Of a stretch of 64,000 nucleotides of DNA, positions 26,601 through 35,028 are shown piece by piece. The DNA is from Aliirhizobium wenxiniae. GTDB taxonomy: Bacteria; Pseudomonadota; Alphaproteobacteria; Rhizobiales; Rhizobiaceae. Numbering within the stretch: position 1 is the first letter of the stretch; each line of letters opens with the position of its first letter. The translations under genes were made by a program, and so were the position numbers. The stretch lies in contig NZ_JAEUAN010000002.1 in assembly GCF_019511445.1 (NCBI RefSeq), positions 1 through 64,000 on the forward strand. The letters run 5' to 3'. The notes below the pieces were generated by a model. It ran no database searches, was not told where the DNA came from, and worked only from the letters and a program-made list of their open reading frames with translations.

Positions 26601-28395
26601 GGATCGGCTGGCGCACTTCCAGACGCTTGGCATTCGCCATGCCTTCATGGTCGAGAATGTTCGGACGCGGACCGATGAAGGACACGAGGCTCATGACGAG
26701 CTCTTCGCGGATCGGGTCGATCGGCGGGTTCGTCACTTGCGCGAAGTTCTGCTTGAAATAGGTGTAGAGCAGCTTCGACTTTTCCGACATCGCCGAGATC
26801 GGCGTATCGGTTCCCATCGAACCTACCGCTTCCTGACCGGTCGTCGCCATCGGCGACATCAGGATCTTGGTGTCTTCCGAGGTATAACCGAAAGCCTGCT
26901 GGCGATCGAGCAGCGAGACGTCGCGACGCAGCGCGCGCGGCTCCACCGGCTTCAGATCTTCGAGGATAAGCTGGGTGCGATCCAGCCACTTTTCGTAAGG
27001 GTGACGGGTTGCAAGCGTCGTCTTCAGCTCCTCGTCGGAGATGATCTGACCCTTTTCCATGTCGATCAGCAGCATCTTGCCCGGCTGCAGACGCCACTTC
27101 TTGATGATCTTATCTTCCGGCACAGGCAGCGTACCGGCCTCCGATGCGAGAATGACGCGATCATCGTCGGTCACGAGATAACGGGCCGGACGCAGACCGT
27201 TACGGTCGAGCGTAGCACCAATCTGCTTACCATCGGTAAAGCAGACGGCAGCGGGGCCGTCCCACGGCTCCATCAGGGCAGCGTGATATTCGTAGAACGC
27301 CTTGCGCTCCTTCGACATCGACTGGTTACCGGCCCATGCCTCAGGGATCAGCATCATCATCGCATGTGCAAGCGAATAGCCGCCACGCAACAGGAATTCG
27401 AGCGCATTGTCGAAGCAGGCCGTATCCGACTGGCCTTCATAGGAGATCGGCCAGAGCTTGGAGATATGATCGCCGAAGAGCGGCGAAGACACTGAAGCCT
27501 GACGCGCCGCCATCCAGTTGACGTTGGAGCGCAGCGTGTTGATTTCGCCGTTATGCGCAACCATGCGGTACGGGTGCGCCAGCTTCCAGGACGGGAAGGT
27601 GTTGGTCGAGAAACGCTGGTGAACCAGTGCGACCGCCGTCTCGAAACGCGGGTCGGCAAGGTCCTTATAATACGCGCCGACCTGATAGGCGAGGAACATG
27701 CCCTTGTAGACGATGGTCGAGGACGACAACGAAACCGGGTAGAAGCCGGTTTCCTGTCCGCCGAACTGGTCATAGATACGGTTGGAAATCACCTTACGGA
27801 CGAGGAAGAGCTGGCGCTCGAACTCGGCATTGGTCGCGGCATCGCGCCCTGCACCGATAAAGACCTGCAGGTGATAGGGTTCGGTCGCCGCGATATCCGG
27901 CGCCTTCGAGAGCGATGAATTATCGACCGGCACATCGCGGAAGCCGAGGAACTGCTGCCCCTCTTCGGCGATCACATCGATGATGACCTTCTTGAAATGC
28001 TCGATCTGCTCGGCATCGCGCGGCAGGAAGAAGTGACCGACAGCATATTCGCCGGCCTTCGGCAGCGTGATGCCCTGCTTGGCCATTTCTTCGCGGAAAA
28101 ACCGATCCGGGATCTGCACCAGAATGCCTGCGCCGTCACCCATCAGAGGGTCGGCACCGACAGCACCGCGATGCGTCAGGTTCTCGAGGATGAACAGGCC
28201 GTCCTTGACGATCTGATGCGACTTCTGGCCCTTCATATTGGCAATGAAGCCGACGCCGCAGGCATCATGCTCGTTGCGCGGATCATAAAGACCCTGGGCG
28301 GCAGGAATGCCGGACGCGACGAAAGGCACACCCTCCACGGCTTTCGCCGAGGCTATGTCGGTGGGACAGTGCTGATCTAGAACCTTCTTCGTCAT
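23674..28395 (-). CDS. gltB: Glutamate synthase (NADPH) large subunit
   Basis: A 1573-residue GOGAT large subunit that makes glutamate from glutamine and 2-oxoglutarate. A short propeptide of about 45 residues precedes the N-terminal nucleophile Cys ([11 protein letters not shown]), the glutaminase active site. The FMN/synthase domain contains [15 protein letters not shown] and [13 protein letters not shown], the 3Fe-4S cysteines are in [15 protein letters not shown], and a GXGXG beta-helix domain ([21 protein letters not shown]) closes the protein. The second of two nearby ATGs (28395) is chosen because AGGAGG is seven bases upstream. The gltB stop is directly followed by the vapBC operator, with no terminator between. 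Confidence 0.96.
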   Translation of the reverse strand: MTKKVLDQHCPTDIASAKAVEGVPFVASGIPAAQGLYDPRNEHDACGVGFIANMKGQKSHQIVKDGLFILENLTHRGAVGADPLMGDGAGILVQIPDRFFREEMAKQGITLPKAGEYAVGHFFLPRDAEQIEHFKKVIIDVIAEEGQQFLGFRDVPVDNSSLSKAPDIAATEPYHLQVFIGAGRDAATNAEFERQLFLVRKVISNRIYDQFGGQETGFYPVSLSSSTIVYKGMFLAYQVGAYYKDLADPRFETAVALVHQRFSTNTFPSWKLAHPYRMVAHNGEINTLRSNVNWMAARQASVSSPLFGDHISKLWPISYEGQSDTACFDNALEFLLRGGYSLAHAMMMLIPEAWAGNQSMSKERKAFYEYHAALMEPWDGPAAVCFTDGKQIGATLDRNGLRPARYLVTDDDRVILASEAGTLPVPEDKIIKKWRLQPGKMLLIDMEKGQIISDEELKTTLATRHPYEKWLDRTQLILEDLKPVEPRALRRDVSLLDRQQAFGYTSEDTKILMSPMATTGQEAVGSMGTDTPISAMSEKSKLLYTYFKQNFAQVTNPPIDPIREELVMSLVSFIGPRPNILDHEGMANAKRLEVRQPILTNGDLEKIRSIGHTEDRFDTKTLDFTYDIERGAEGMPEMLDRLCERAEAAVKGGYNIIVLSDRQIGPDRIAIPALLATAAVHHHLIRKGLRTSVGLVVESGEPREIHHFCLLAGYGAEAINPYLAFDTLTDMHMRGEFPKEVDAGEMVYRYIKAVGKGILKVMSKMGISTYQSYCGGQIFDAVGLNSELVDKYFFGTATSIEGIGLTEIAEETVSRHASAFGKDPVLASSLDIGGEYAYRMRGESHAWTPDVVATLQHAVRGNSQDRYREFAQMVNETSVRMNTIRGLFKIKSAEALGRNPVSLDEVEPAVDIVKRFSTGAMSFGSISREAHTTLAIAMNKIGGKSNTGEGGEESDRYLPLPDGSMNPERSAIKQIASGRFGVTTEYLVNADMLQIKVAQGAKPGEGGQLPGHKVDATVAKTRHSTPGVGLISPPPHHDIYSIEDLAQLIYDLKNVNPTSDISVKLVSEVGVGTVAAGVAKARADHITVAGFDGGTGASPLTSLKHAGSPWEIGLAETQQTLVLNGLRSRIALQVDGGLKTGRDVIIGALLGADEFGFATAPVIAAGCIMMRKCHLNTCPVGVATQDPVLRKRFKGTPEHVINYFFFVAEEVREILASLGFTKFDDIIGLSDLLEKDEMLAHWKSQGLDFSKIFHKVEAPKAATYWTERQKHPIDDILDRKMIEKSAAALESKEPVVFEVPIKNVDRSAGAMLSGELAKRWGQKGLKDDTIHVTLTGTAGQSFGAFLARGITFDLVGDGNDYVGKGLSGGRIIVRPPENSKIVAENSIIVGNTVLYGATTGECYFRGVAGERFSVRNSGAIAVVEGVGDHGCEYMTGGIVVVLGETGRNFAAGMSGGVAYVLDEKGDFAKRCNMAMVELEPVPEEDDMLEKLHHHGGDIMHKGRVDVSEDMTRHDEERLYQLISNHMHYTGSTRAKDILDRWSEFRPKFRKVMPVEYRRALVEMERMRMGVAAE

Positions 28396-28865
28396 CGTCA
28401 TTCCTCCTGTTGGCCGCTATCTTCAGCGAGCAAGGTGGCATCCCATCAAATCCTGGAGATGACAGCGCCATCACCAGTCACGCAACGGCGCCGCTCCAGC
28501 ATCAGGCCGAGAGCCAATAATGACTCGAAGCCCAAACCAGATCGGCGTCAAATTCGGCGGCTCGACACGAGTTAAAAGCTGATCGCCGGATAAATTAGGA
28601 CAGAAAAGCTGACCTATTTCTCAATCTGATATCGCATGATTTTAACGTTCTCACAAGGGTGTGTCTGCAAAAATCTGTAGGCGACGCGACAGTCCGTTAC
28701 GCAAAACAACTAGGTTTGAGTAATTTAATTACGCAAAGCCGATCCGATAAACCCTTTCATTGCCATGCGAATAGGTCCACCCATCGGAGGCAGGCTTTAC
28801 CGTTGCACGAAAGCGAAAAAGTCTTAATCTCCCGGCACCTCCCAACCACCCCAAGGTGTCAATTC
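28396..28865. other. 470-base divergent interval between gltB and the threonine aldolase gene
   Basis: No gene is supported here. The interval must hold the gltB promoter and the promoter of the aldolase gene. The only striking element is a 23-bp imperfect palindrome at 28715-28737, listed separately. The region from 28620 to 28760 is clearly more AT-rich than its surroundings, as expected for promoters. Confidence 0.6.
28715..28737. promoter_or_regulatory. Palindromic operator candidate between gltB and ltaE
   Basis: TTTG-a-GTAATT-t-AATTAC-g-CAAA: ten of eleven base pairs match around a central T at 28726. The AT-rich core with TAATT/AATTA resembles Lrp/AsnC- or MarR-type sites. It is 320 bases from gltB and 129 bases from the aldolase start, so it may serve either. 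Confidence 0.5.
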
Positions 28866-29918
28866 ATGTTCTTCGCCTCCGACAATTGGGCAGGAGCCCA
28901 TCCTGCCATCAACGAACGCTTGTCGAAGGAATCGACTCGTTTCGCCGCAGCCTATGGAACGAGCGATCTGGATCGCTCCATCGAGCAGCGCTTCAACGAG
29001 ATCTTTGAAAAAGAGGTCGCGGTCTTTTTCGTCGCCACCGGCACGGCTGCCAATTCGCTTTCGCTTGCCAGCATCGCCCGCGCCGGCGGCCTGACCTTCT
29101 GCCACACCGAAGCGCATGTGATCGAAGACGAATGCGGCGCGCCGGACTTCTTCTCCGGCATGCGCATGGTTGGCGTCGAAGGCCCGGCCGGCAAGATGCT
29201 GCCGGAAAATCTCGTCGAACGGATTGCACGCTATCCTCAGGACGCCGTTCACCATGGCCGCGCTGCCGCCGTCACCATGACCCAGGCAACCGAAGTCGGC
29301 ACCATCTATACGCTCGACGAAATCGACACGATCTCGAAAATCGCAAAGCAGAACGGCCTGCCGCTGCACATGGACGGCGCGCGCTTTGCCAATGCTCTCG
29401 TTTCTCTCGGCTGCACGCCAGCGGAAATGACTTGGAAGCGCGGCGTCGATGTCCTGTCATTCGGCGGCACGAAGAATGGCTGCTGGTGCGCTGAAGCCAT
29501 CGTTTTCTTCGACCCACAGCTTGCCAGGGACTTCGCCTTCCTGCGCAAGCGCACCGCACAGCTTTTCTCCAAGTCGCGCTTCATCGCGGCCCAGTTTGAA
29601 GCCTATCTGCAGGACGACCTCTGGCTGGACTTGGCCAAGCATGCCAATACGATGGCTGACCGCCTGCGCACAGGCTTTGGCTCGCTCAACAGCGCCCGCC
29701 TGGCATGGCCGACGCAAGCGAACGAAGTCTTCGCCGTCCTGCCCAAAGCCTCCGCCAAGGCAGCAGCCGAACAGGGTGCAAAATTCTACGACTGGCTGGA
29801 ACCGCGCGACATGCCGGAAAAGGTCCGCAAGGACGAAGCCCTGATCCGCATGGTCACCTCCTTTGCGACGACCGAAGAGGATGTCGACCAGTTCCTGTCT
29901 ATCTGCGCCTCGGCTTAA
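28866..29918 (+). CDS. ltaE: Low-specificity L-threonine aldolase family protein
   Basis: A 350-residue PLP enzyme of the beta-eliminating lyase family that cleaves L-threonine or related beta-hydroxy amino acids to glycine and an aldehyde. It starts MFFASDNWAGAHPAI, contains FVATGTAANSLSL, HTEAHVIEDECGAP, LHMDGARFANAL and the PLP-lysine segment SFGGTKNG. Start 28866 has AAGGTG upstream; the open frame reaches 28659 without support. It is convergent with the LysR gene 15 bases downstream and divergent from gltB, which may link it to amino-acid nitrogen control. Confidence 0.88.
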   Translation: MFFASDNWAGAHPAINERLSKESTRFAAAYGTSDLDRSIEQRFNEIFEKEVAVFFVATGTAANSLSLASIARAGGLTFCHTEAHVIEDECGAPDFFSGMRMVGVEGPAGKMLPENLVERIARYPQDAVHHGRAAAVTMTQATEVGTIYTLDEIDTISKIAKQNGLPLHMDGARFANALVSLGCTPAEMTWKRGVDVLSFGGTKNGCWCAEAIVFFDPQLARDFAFLRKRTAQLFSKSRFIAAQFEAYLQDDLWLDLAKHANTMADRLRTGFGSLNSARLAWPTQANEVFAVLPKASAKAAAEQGAKFYDWLEPRDMPEKVRKDEALIRMVTSFATTEEDVDQFLSICASA

Positions 29919-29933
29919 GACTAAACTCGATCC

Positions 29934-30794
29934 CTAAATCGATTGCGGGACGATCCGTGCCGCAATCAGGCTCGACAGAGCCTCGACCATCACCGCATCG
30001 GCGCCGCGCCGCGGGATCAGGACGAACTCCACATCTTCCAGCCTCGGCAGCCGATCGCCGGCAATTTCCCGCAGGCCTTCCGGCACCATGCTGCGCGGCT
30101 GCACCATAACTCCCATGCCCGCACGCGCCGCAGCCGTCAGCCCGCTCAGGCTGCCGCAGGTACAGACGACCCGCCACGCGAGCTTCTCCCGGTCCAGCGC
30201 CTCCTGCACTACACGACGGGTGATCGAGGGTGGCGGAAATGCGATCAACGGCAGAACCACATCCCTGGCCGGAGCGAAGTGCGGATCACGCGCAAGCCAG
30301 ACCAGCGGCTCGCGATAGAGAAGCTTGCCATGCGTTTCGCCGACATGGCGCTTGGCCAGCACGAGATCGAGATCACCGGCATCCTGCATCTGGTTGAGAA
30401 CGGCCGAGAGCGCCACCGTCAACTCCAGATCGACCAGCGGATGGAGACGAATGAAATCCTCCAAAATCCCCGTCAGCCGGTTGGCAACGACATCTTCCGA
30501 CACACCCAGCCTCAGCCGCCCCCGCAGCCGGCTTTCACCGAAAAGCGACAGGACCTGACCATTGAGATCGAGCATTCCCCGCGCATAACCGACAAGCGCC
30601 TCGCCATCGGCAGTCAGCCTCACCTGATGCGTATCGCGAAACACAAGCTGACGTCCCAGCGATTTCTCCAGCCGCTGAATATGCTGCGTCACGGTCGATT
30701 GCCCGACCCCGAGCCTTGCTGCGGCCTCGGTAAAACTGCCGGTCCGCTGCAACATGAGAAAACTGTCGAGATGATGAAGGTTCAGCATCGCCAT
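29934..30794 (-). CDS. LysR family transcriptional regulator
   Basis: A 286-residue LysR-type regulator. The winged helix-turn-helix is at the N-terminus (GSFTEAAARLGVGQSTVTQHIQRLEKSLG, cited here only as a region around residues 16-45), followed by the effector-binding domain. It is divergent from a bile-acid-symporter-like transporter, and a perfect TTGCGAT-N7-ATCGCAA repeat lies between them, so it probably controls that transporter. A second ATG at 30788 is possible. Confidence 0.9.
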   Translation of the reverse strand: MAMLNLHHLDSFLMLQRTGSFTEAAARLGVGQSTVTQHIQRLEKSLGRQLVFRDTHQVRLTADGEALVGYARGMLDLNGQVLSLFGESRLRGRLRLGVSEDVVANRLTGILEDFIRLHPLVDLELTVALSAVLNQMQDAGDLDLVLAKRHVGETHGKLLYREPLVWLARDPHFAPARDVVLPLIAFPPPSITRRVVQEALDREKLAWRVVCTCGSLSGLTAAARAGMGVMVQPRSMVPEGLREIAGDRLPRLEDVEFVLIPRRGADAVMVEALSSLIAARIVPQSI

Positions 30795-30831
30795 CGCAAT
30801 TCATGATAACTGTTAGTTCTTGCATTCTACT

Positions 30832-30852
30832 TTGCGATAACAGAAATCGCAA
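30832..30852. promoter_or_regulatory. Putative LysR-type operator before the SBF-like transporter
   Basis: Perfect 7-bp inverted repeat TTGCGAT (30832-30838) and ATCGCAA (30846-30852) with a 7-base spacer, lying midway in the 97-base divergent interval. The inner T-N-A spacing fits a LysR box. Confidence 0.6.
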
Positions 30853-30891
30853 TCTTCCTACCCTTAAGGGCCAAGGCCCGCGGAGCATGTG

Positions 30892-31890
30892 ATGAAGCGC
30901 TTTCTGCCCGATCTATATACGATGATGCTGCTGGGAACCGTGATCCTCGCATCCTTCTTTCCCATTTACGGCACCTGGGCAGAGTGGTTCGCGATTGCAA
31001 CGGATATTGCCATTGGGCTGCTGTTCTTCCTGCATGGCGCGCGCCTAGCCCGCGACACCGTGGTTGCCGGCGTTCTGCACTGGCGCCTGCACCTGACCAT
31101 CGTGCTCACCACATTTGCAGTCTTCCCGATCCTCGGCCTAGCTCTCGGCTTCATTCCTGAAAGCATCCTGCCCGCACCGCTCTATCTCGGCATGCTGTTC
31201 CTTTGCGTCCTGCCCTCGACCGTGCAGTCATCGATCGCCTTCACCTCGATGGCCGGCGGCAATGTCCCGGCCGCCATCGTCGCCGCATCCGGCTCCAACA
31301 TTCTCGGCATGTTCCTGACCCCTGCCCTCATCGCACTGCTCCTGTCGACGACGGGCGGCGGCGGCGTTTCGCTTGATGCTCTGGAAAAGATTGCGCTGCA
31401 GCTGCTCGCCCCCTTCATTCTCGGCCAGATCCTGCAGCCCTGGATCGGCAAATGGATCCGCTCGAAGAAGACGCTGCTGATGCCTTTCGATCGCGGCTCT
31501 ATCCTGATGGTCGTCTATCTCGCCTTCTCGACGGCCGTCATCGAAGGCATCTGGAAGACCTTCTCGATCACCGATATCGCCGTCGTCATCGGCCTCGATA
31601 TCGTCCTGCTCGCCGCCGTACTCTGCATCACCATGTTCGGCAGCAGGCTGCTCGGCTTCAGCAAGGAAGACGAAATCACCATCACCTTCTGCGGCTCGAA
31701 GAAGTCGCTGGCATCAGGCGTGCCGATGGCAAACGCGATCTTCTCCGGCAGTTCTGCATCGATCGGTGCAATCGTTCTGCCGATCATGCTCTTCCACCAG
31801 ATCCAGCTGATGACCTGCGCAGTGCTCGCGCAAAAATACGCCGAGCGGCTGAAGGCAAAGGAAGTGAAGGCGGAACCGGTAGCGGCCTGA
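30892..31890 (+). CDS. Bile acid:sodium symporter-like (SBF-like) transporter
   Basis: A 332-residue membrane protein with about ten hydrophobic segments and the SBF-like fold landmarks LFFLHGARLARDTVVAG, CVLPSTVQSSIAFTSMAGGN and FCGSKKSLASGVPMANAIF. Bacterial members are related to bile-acid and arsenite (ACR3) transporters; the substrate here is unknown. ATG 30892 has GGAG six bases upstream; the open frame also allows GTG one codon earlier. It is divergent from a LysR gene with an operator-like repeat between them. Confidence 0.82.
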   Translation: MKRFLPDLYTMMLLGTVILASFFPIYGTWAEWFAIATDIAIGLLFFLHGARLARDTVVAGVLHWRLHLTIVLTTFAVFPILGLALGFIPESILPAPLYLGMLFLCVLPSTVQSSIAFTSMAGGNVPAAIVAASGSNILGMFLTPALIALLLSTTGGGGVSLDALEKIALQLLAPFILGQILQPWIGKWIRSKKTLLMPFDRGSILMVVYLAFSTAVIEGIWKTFSITDIAVVIGLDIVLLAAVLCITMFGSRLLGFSKEDEITITFCGSKKSLASGVPMANAIFSGSSASIGAIVLPIMLFHQIQLMTCAVLAQKYAERLKAKEVKAEPVAA

Positions 31891-31908
31891 TCGGTGCCGG
31901 ATACAAAA

Positions 31909-31936
31909 ACGCCCCTCCCGTTTCCGGAAGGGGCGT
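31909..31936 (-). terminator. Terminator between the SBF-like and hsp20 genes
   Basis: Eight-pair stem ACGCCCCT / AGGGGCGT; the minus-strand read ends in TTTTTG. It mainly serves hsp20 (minus) and may also act on the plus-strand transporter gene. Confidence 0.8.
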
Positions 31937-31977
31937 CGGCTAGAAGTCCTTGATGGGAGGATCAGAGGACGAAAGCG

Positions 31978-32460
31978 TTAGTTTACCTGCTGCGGAGCAA
32001 GCTGGGCTTCGATCGTTTTGGCCGTGTCGCCGGCTTCGGCTGCAATCGAAATACGGCGGGGCTTCATCGCTTCCGGAATATTCCGGACGAGGTCGATGTG
32101 AAGCAATCCATTCTTCAGCGAAGCGGTCTCGACTTCGACGTGATCGGCAAGCTGGAAGCGCCGCTCGAAGGCGCGCTTGGCAATGCCGCGATAGAGATAT
32201 TCGTTCTGATCGGCACCATCTTCCTCGGCCTTTTCACCCTTCACGGTGAGCGCGTGGGCCTGGAATTCGATCGACAGTTCCTTTTCGTCGAAACCGGCGA
32301 CGGCCATGGTGATGCGATAGGTATTTTCACCGGTCCGCTCGATATTATAAGGCGGATAGCTCTGCCCCTGATCGCCAAAGTTGCGATTGTCGAGAAGATT
32401 GAAAAGGCGGTCGAAACCGACAGTGGAGCGGTAGAGGGGAGAGAAATCGACGTGACGCAT
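31978..32460 (-). CDS. Small heat shock protein (Hsp20/IbpA family)
   Basis: A 160-residue ATP-independent holdase chaperone. The alpha-crystallin domain runs from about residue 36 to 130 (YNIERTGENTYRITMAVAGF to KNGLLHIDLVRNIPEAMKP); the signature NGLLHIDL and the C-terminal oligomerisation motif ISI are both present, placing it in the class A bacterial group. Start 32460 is preceded by GGAGG at five bases. The leader carries a heat-shock sigma-like promoter and a ROSE-like hairpin that would hide this Shine-Dalgarno at low temperature, so the gene should be switched on by heat at both transcription and translation. Confidence 0.92.
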   Translation of the reverse strand: MRHVDFSPLYRSTVGFDRLFNLLDNRNFGDQGQSYPPYNIERTGENTYRITMAVAGFDEKELSIEFQAHALTVKGEKAEEDGADQNEYLYRGIAKRAFERRFQLADHVEVETASLKNGLLHIDLVRNIPEAMKPRRISIAAEAGDTAKTIEAQLAPQQVN

Positions 32461-32558
32461 AATGTCCTCCATTGAAGCGACGTTGCGGTTTTCATGTGGG
32501 CATCAACATCCCGTAATGGCGATGAAGACCCCGTTGAACAGACCCTTTCGGCGCCTGC
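32461..32558 (-). ncRNA. Putative ROSE RNA thermometer in the hsp20 5' leader
   Basis: The last leader hairpin (32464-32481, minus) reads GUCGCUUCAAUGGAGGAC. GUC pairs with GAC and CUUC with GGAG, leaving one bulged G; the segment UCGCU matches the U(U/C)GCU motif that pairs with the Shine-Dalgarno in ROSE elements. Upstream, GGG...CCC and GGCG...CGCC pairings form further hairpins. Leader length of about 98 bases fits the family. The 5' end is set by the predicted promoter. Confidence 0.75.
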
Positions 32559-32564
32559 AGAGTG

Positions 32565-32594
32565 AAGATGGGAATTGCCGCGACGCCCTTCAAG
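32565..32594 (-). promoter_or_regulatory. RpoH (sigma-32)-type promoter of hsp20
   Basis: On the minus strand CTTGAA (32594-32589) and CCCATCTT (32572-32565) are separated by 16 bases. This agrees with the alphaproteobacterial RpoH pattern CTTGAA...CCCATnT. Transcription would start near 32558, about 98 bases before hsp20. Confidence 0.7.
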
Positions 32595-32917
32595 ACCCCC
32601 ATGCATCCGGGTTGTTTGACCAATGAATGCCGCATGAATGATCGGTTTTGCCGGGGTTCAGCACCAGCTTGATAGAAATAAGTTCTGGAAGGCGGCATGC
32701 CTCCATGGACCGAAGCAGCATTCGTCCCTTCGCTTCGGCCAGCCTTGCCGGAACCGCGCTGTCATCCCCGTGTCGCCGGTTCCGGCCTTCTTTTCCATAA
32801 GAACGATCGGCAAATTCGGCCCCACCACGCCCGAGACGCGCGGCCCAACCAAAAGCTGCAATGGCGACAGAAGCGATTTTGCTTGACCTATCACCATACT
32901 CGCCTAACGCTGAAATC
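32595..32917. other. Interval upstream of hsp20 and the alpha/beta hydrolase gene
   Basis: Apart from the hsp20 promoter just to the left, I see no supported gene, RNA or repeat here. Several short open frames exist on both strands but none has a ribosome-binding site with family resemblance. The upstream end of the hydrolase frame (from 32861) falls in it and is not preferred. Confidence 0.5.
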
Positions 32918-33904
32918 ATGAGCGAGAACCAAATCAGCCACGACATCCTTCGCCCCACGCCGGAAAACCCGGCGCCGGACAATTACTCCGCGGGCTACTT
33001 TACCGGTCATCGCGGCGTAAAAATCCGCTACGGGCTCTTCCGCTCGGATATCGTGCCGGCGCGCGGCACAATCGTGCTGCTGCAGGGTCGCAACGAATTC
33101 ATCGAAAAATATTTCGAGACCATCCGTCAGCTGAACGCCATGGGCCTCTGGGTCGCGACCTATGACCTGCGTGGACAGGGCGGCTCTGACCGGTTGAAGA
33201 AAGACGGCAAAAAGGGACATGTCCAGCGCTTTTCCGATTACGAGAAGGATCTCGAGATCTTTCTGGAACAGGTCGTATTGCCGGATGCCCGCCTGCCCTT
33301 CTTCCTTGTCGCCCATTCCACCGGCGCGCTGATTGCCCTTTCCGCCGCACCGCGCTTGTCGAACCGGATCAGCCGGATGGCGCTGGCATCGCCCTATGTC
33401 GGCTTCCACGGCCAGCCGGCTTCGGAAAAATTCGCTCGCCCCCTGGCGCGACTGATGTCGTGGACCGGTTTCGGCGGTGTCCAACTCGGCGGAGACCGCC
33501 GACTGATCCCCTTCGAGGGCAACGGCCTGACCGGCGACCGAAAGCGTTTTGAGCGCAATCTCGAACTTTATCGAACCTTCGAGGACCTGACGGTCGGCGC
33601 TCCGACGGCACGATGGGTCCACGAGACATTGAAAGCGGCCTCCCGCGTTTCGTTGCAGTCGCACCTGATGGAAATCACCATCCCGACACTGATCCTGGCA
33701 CCCGTGCTCGACGGCGTCGTGCCCTACCGCCTGCAGGAAAACCTGTCGCGGAATTTTCGCGCCGGGCAACTCATCCCCGTCACCGGCGGCAGGCACGAGC
33801 TGTTTCAGGAAAAGGATATCTATCGCGCCCAGGCCATGGATGCGATCGAGACCTTCATGCCGGGCCTGGATGGCGGCCTCGAAATGACCGAAACCGCCGC
33901 CTGA
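32918..33904 (+). CDS. Alpha/beta hydrolase, lysophospholipase-like (PldB type)
   Basis: A 328-residue alpha/beta hydrolase of the monoglyceride-lipase/lysophospholipase type. The N-terminal motif VVLLQGR-like segment is TIVLLQGRNEFIEKYFETI, the serine nucleophile is in LVAHSTGALIAL, the acid is likely in APVLDGVVPY and the histidine in VTGGRHELFQE. A DLRGQGGSDR oxyanion/cap region is typical of the family. The start is uncertain: the frame is open from ATG 32861 (347 residues), and neither start has a clear ribosome-binding site; 32918 is nearer the family's usual length. It is convergent with hisN. Confidence 0.82.
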   Translation: MSENQISHDILRPTPENPAPDNYSAGYFTGHRGVKIRYGLFRSDIVPARGTIVLLQGRNEFIEKYFETIRQLNAMGLWVATYDLRGQGGSDRLKKDGKKGHVQRFSDYEKDLEIFLEQVVLPDARLPFFLVAHSTGALIALSAAPRLSNRISRMALASPYVGFHGQPASEKFARPLARLMSWTGFGGVQLGGDRRLIPFEGNGLTGDRKRFERNLELYRTFEDLTVGAPTARWVHETLKAASRVSLQSHLMEITIPTLILAPVLDGVVPYRLQENLSRNFRAGQLIPVTGGRHELFQEKDIYRAQAMDAIETFMPGLDGGLEMTETAA

Positions 33905-33914
33905 AGCCCTCTCT

Positions 33915-34691
33915 TTAGCGTCCGGCGAGCAGCGCCATCGCCTCATCGTAAACAGCTTTGGATCCAGCAGCGATGATATTGCCACCATTTTCCGGCCGAC
34001 CGCCGTCCCAGGTCGTGATGATCCCGCCGGCCTGCTCGATGATCGGGATCAGCGCCCCGACGTCGTAAGGCTGAAGGCTGTTTTCGACGACGAGATCGAC
34101 ATGTCCCGCAGCAAGCAGCGCATAGGCATAACAATCGCAGCCATAGCGGAACAGACGCACCCTCTCTTCGACGGCGCGGTAGCGCTTCAGGTCATCGCCC
34201 TGAAAGATATGCGGTGAGGTCGTGAACAGGATGGCATCGGCAAGCGACCCGCAATCGCGCACCGAAATCTGCCGCTCGCCATCCGGCCCCGAATACAAGG
34301 AACGGTTACCGTCGGCAAAATAACGCTCGCCGATAAACGGCTGATCCATCATTCCCATGGTTGCACGCCCATTGGAACGGAACCCGATTAAAGTTCCCCA
34401 GACAGGCAGGCCGGAAATGAACGCCCGCGTTCCATCGATCGGATCGATCACCCAGACATGCTCGCGATCAAGCCCGACGTTCTCATGCTCTTCGCCGAGT
34501 ATGCCATGCTCGGGAAAACGCTCCTGGATCAGCGCCCGGATAGCCGTCTCCGCGGCCCGGTCGCCTTCCGTCACGGGATCGAACCCTCCGGCCAACTTGT
34601 TGACGACAGAAATCCCGGTGCGGAACCGCGGCAGCGTCTCACCCTTGGCGGCATCGGCAAGTGCGTTGAAAAAATCGCGGTCTGGCAACAT
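33915..34691 (-). CDS. hisN: Histidinol-phosphatase, inositol monophosphatase family
   Basis: A 258-residue Mg2+-dependent phosphatase of the inositol monophosphatase superfamily. Metal-binding signatures are GEEHEN and WVIDPIDGTRAFISG; the C-terminal GCDCYAYALLAAGHVDLVVE is typical of HisN-type members that dephosphorylate histidinol phosphate in actinobacteria and rhizobia. SuhB-type inositol monophosphatases look similar, so the substrate is an inference. Start 34691 has AAGGA about nine bases upstream. The small RNA immediately upstream (34880-34959) is of the family first named suhB because it lies beside this kind of gene. Confidence 0.85.
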   Translation of the reverse strand: MLPDRDFFNALADAAKGETLPRFRTGISVVNKLAGGFDPVTEGDRAAETAIRALIQERFPEHGILGEEHENVGLDREHVWVIDPIDGTRAFISGLPVWGTLIGFRSNGRATMGMMDQPFIGERYFADGNRSLYSGPDGERQISVRDCGSLADAILFTTSPHIFQGDDLKRYRAVEERVRLFRYGCDCYAYALLAAGHVDLVVENSLQPYDVGALIPIIEQAGGIITTWDGGRPENGGNIIAAGSKAVYDEAMALLAGR

Positions 34692-34844
34692 CGATAAGTC
34701 CTTGGCTTGGGAGATCAAAATGCATGGCAGGAACAGGAAGCATCCTTCTTAGGACCTCTTATTGCCAAAGAAAACCGCTTTTAATGCCGCGAGCTTAATC
34801 AGAAAGCCCAAAAATGACGCAAATTTAATCACATCATAAATATG

Positions 34845-34875
34845 CTTGACAAATGTGCATAACCAGCCCTAATCT
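34845..34875 (+). promoter_or_regulatory. Promoter of the MmgR/suhB-type small RNA
   Basis: A -35 element TTGACA (34846-34851) and a -10 like CTAATC (34870-34875) are separated by 18 bases, close to the housekeeping sigma pattern of rhizobia. Transcription would start about 34880. Confidence 0.6.
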
Positions 34876-34879
34876 CCTA

Positions 34880-34959
34880 ATCACAGTCTTTGACTGTAAA
34901 TACCCTCCTTGGGTGTTTCCTCCCTAGACTTAGCCGCGCGATGAGCGCGGTTTTTTTTG
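34880..34959 (+). ncRNA. mmgR: MmgR / suhB-type (alpha-r8) small RNA
   Basis: About 80 bases, plus strand. Hairpin one is CAGTC-TTT-GACTG (34884-34896), hairpin two ACCC-TCCTT-GGGT (34902-34914), then single-stranded TTTCCTCCCTAGACTTA with a CU-rich anti-Shine-Dalgarno-like stretch, then the terminator CCGCGC-GATGA-GCGCGG with eight T (34934-34958). This order of elements and the position beside an inositol-monophosphatase-family gene match the rhizobial trans-acting RNA called suhB or MmgR, which in Sinorhizobium limits polyhydroxybutyrate storage. Homology is from memory of the family, not a search. Confidence 0.85.
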
Positions 34960-35028
34960 CCCGCAGAACGGCAAAGGCCGACGACAGCCCACGCTTTATG
35001 GAAAGACCTGTGATTTGAGGAAACGCGG

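Noticed and set aside
24673..27495. A 940-codon open frame on the plus strand opposite gltB
   Set aside because: It mirrors the codon structure of gltB, has no family resemblance, and is the usual antisense shadow in GC-rich DNA.
32595..32982. Small frames on both strands upstream of the alpha/beta hydrolase gene
   Set aside because: No ribosome-binding site or family resemblance.
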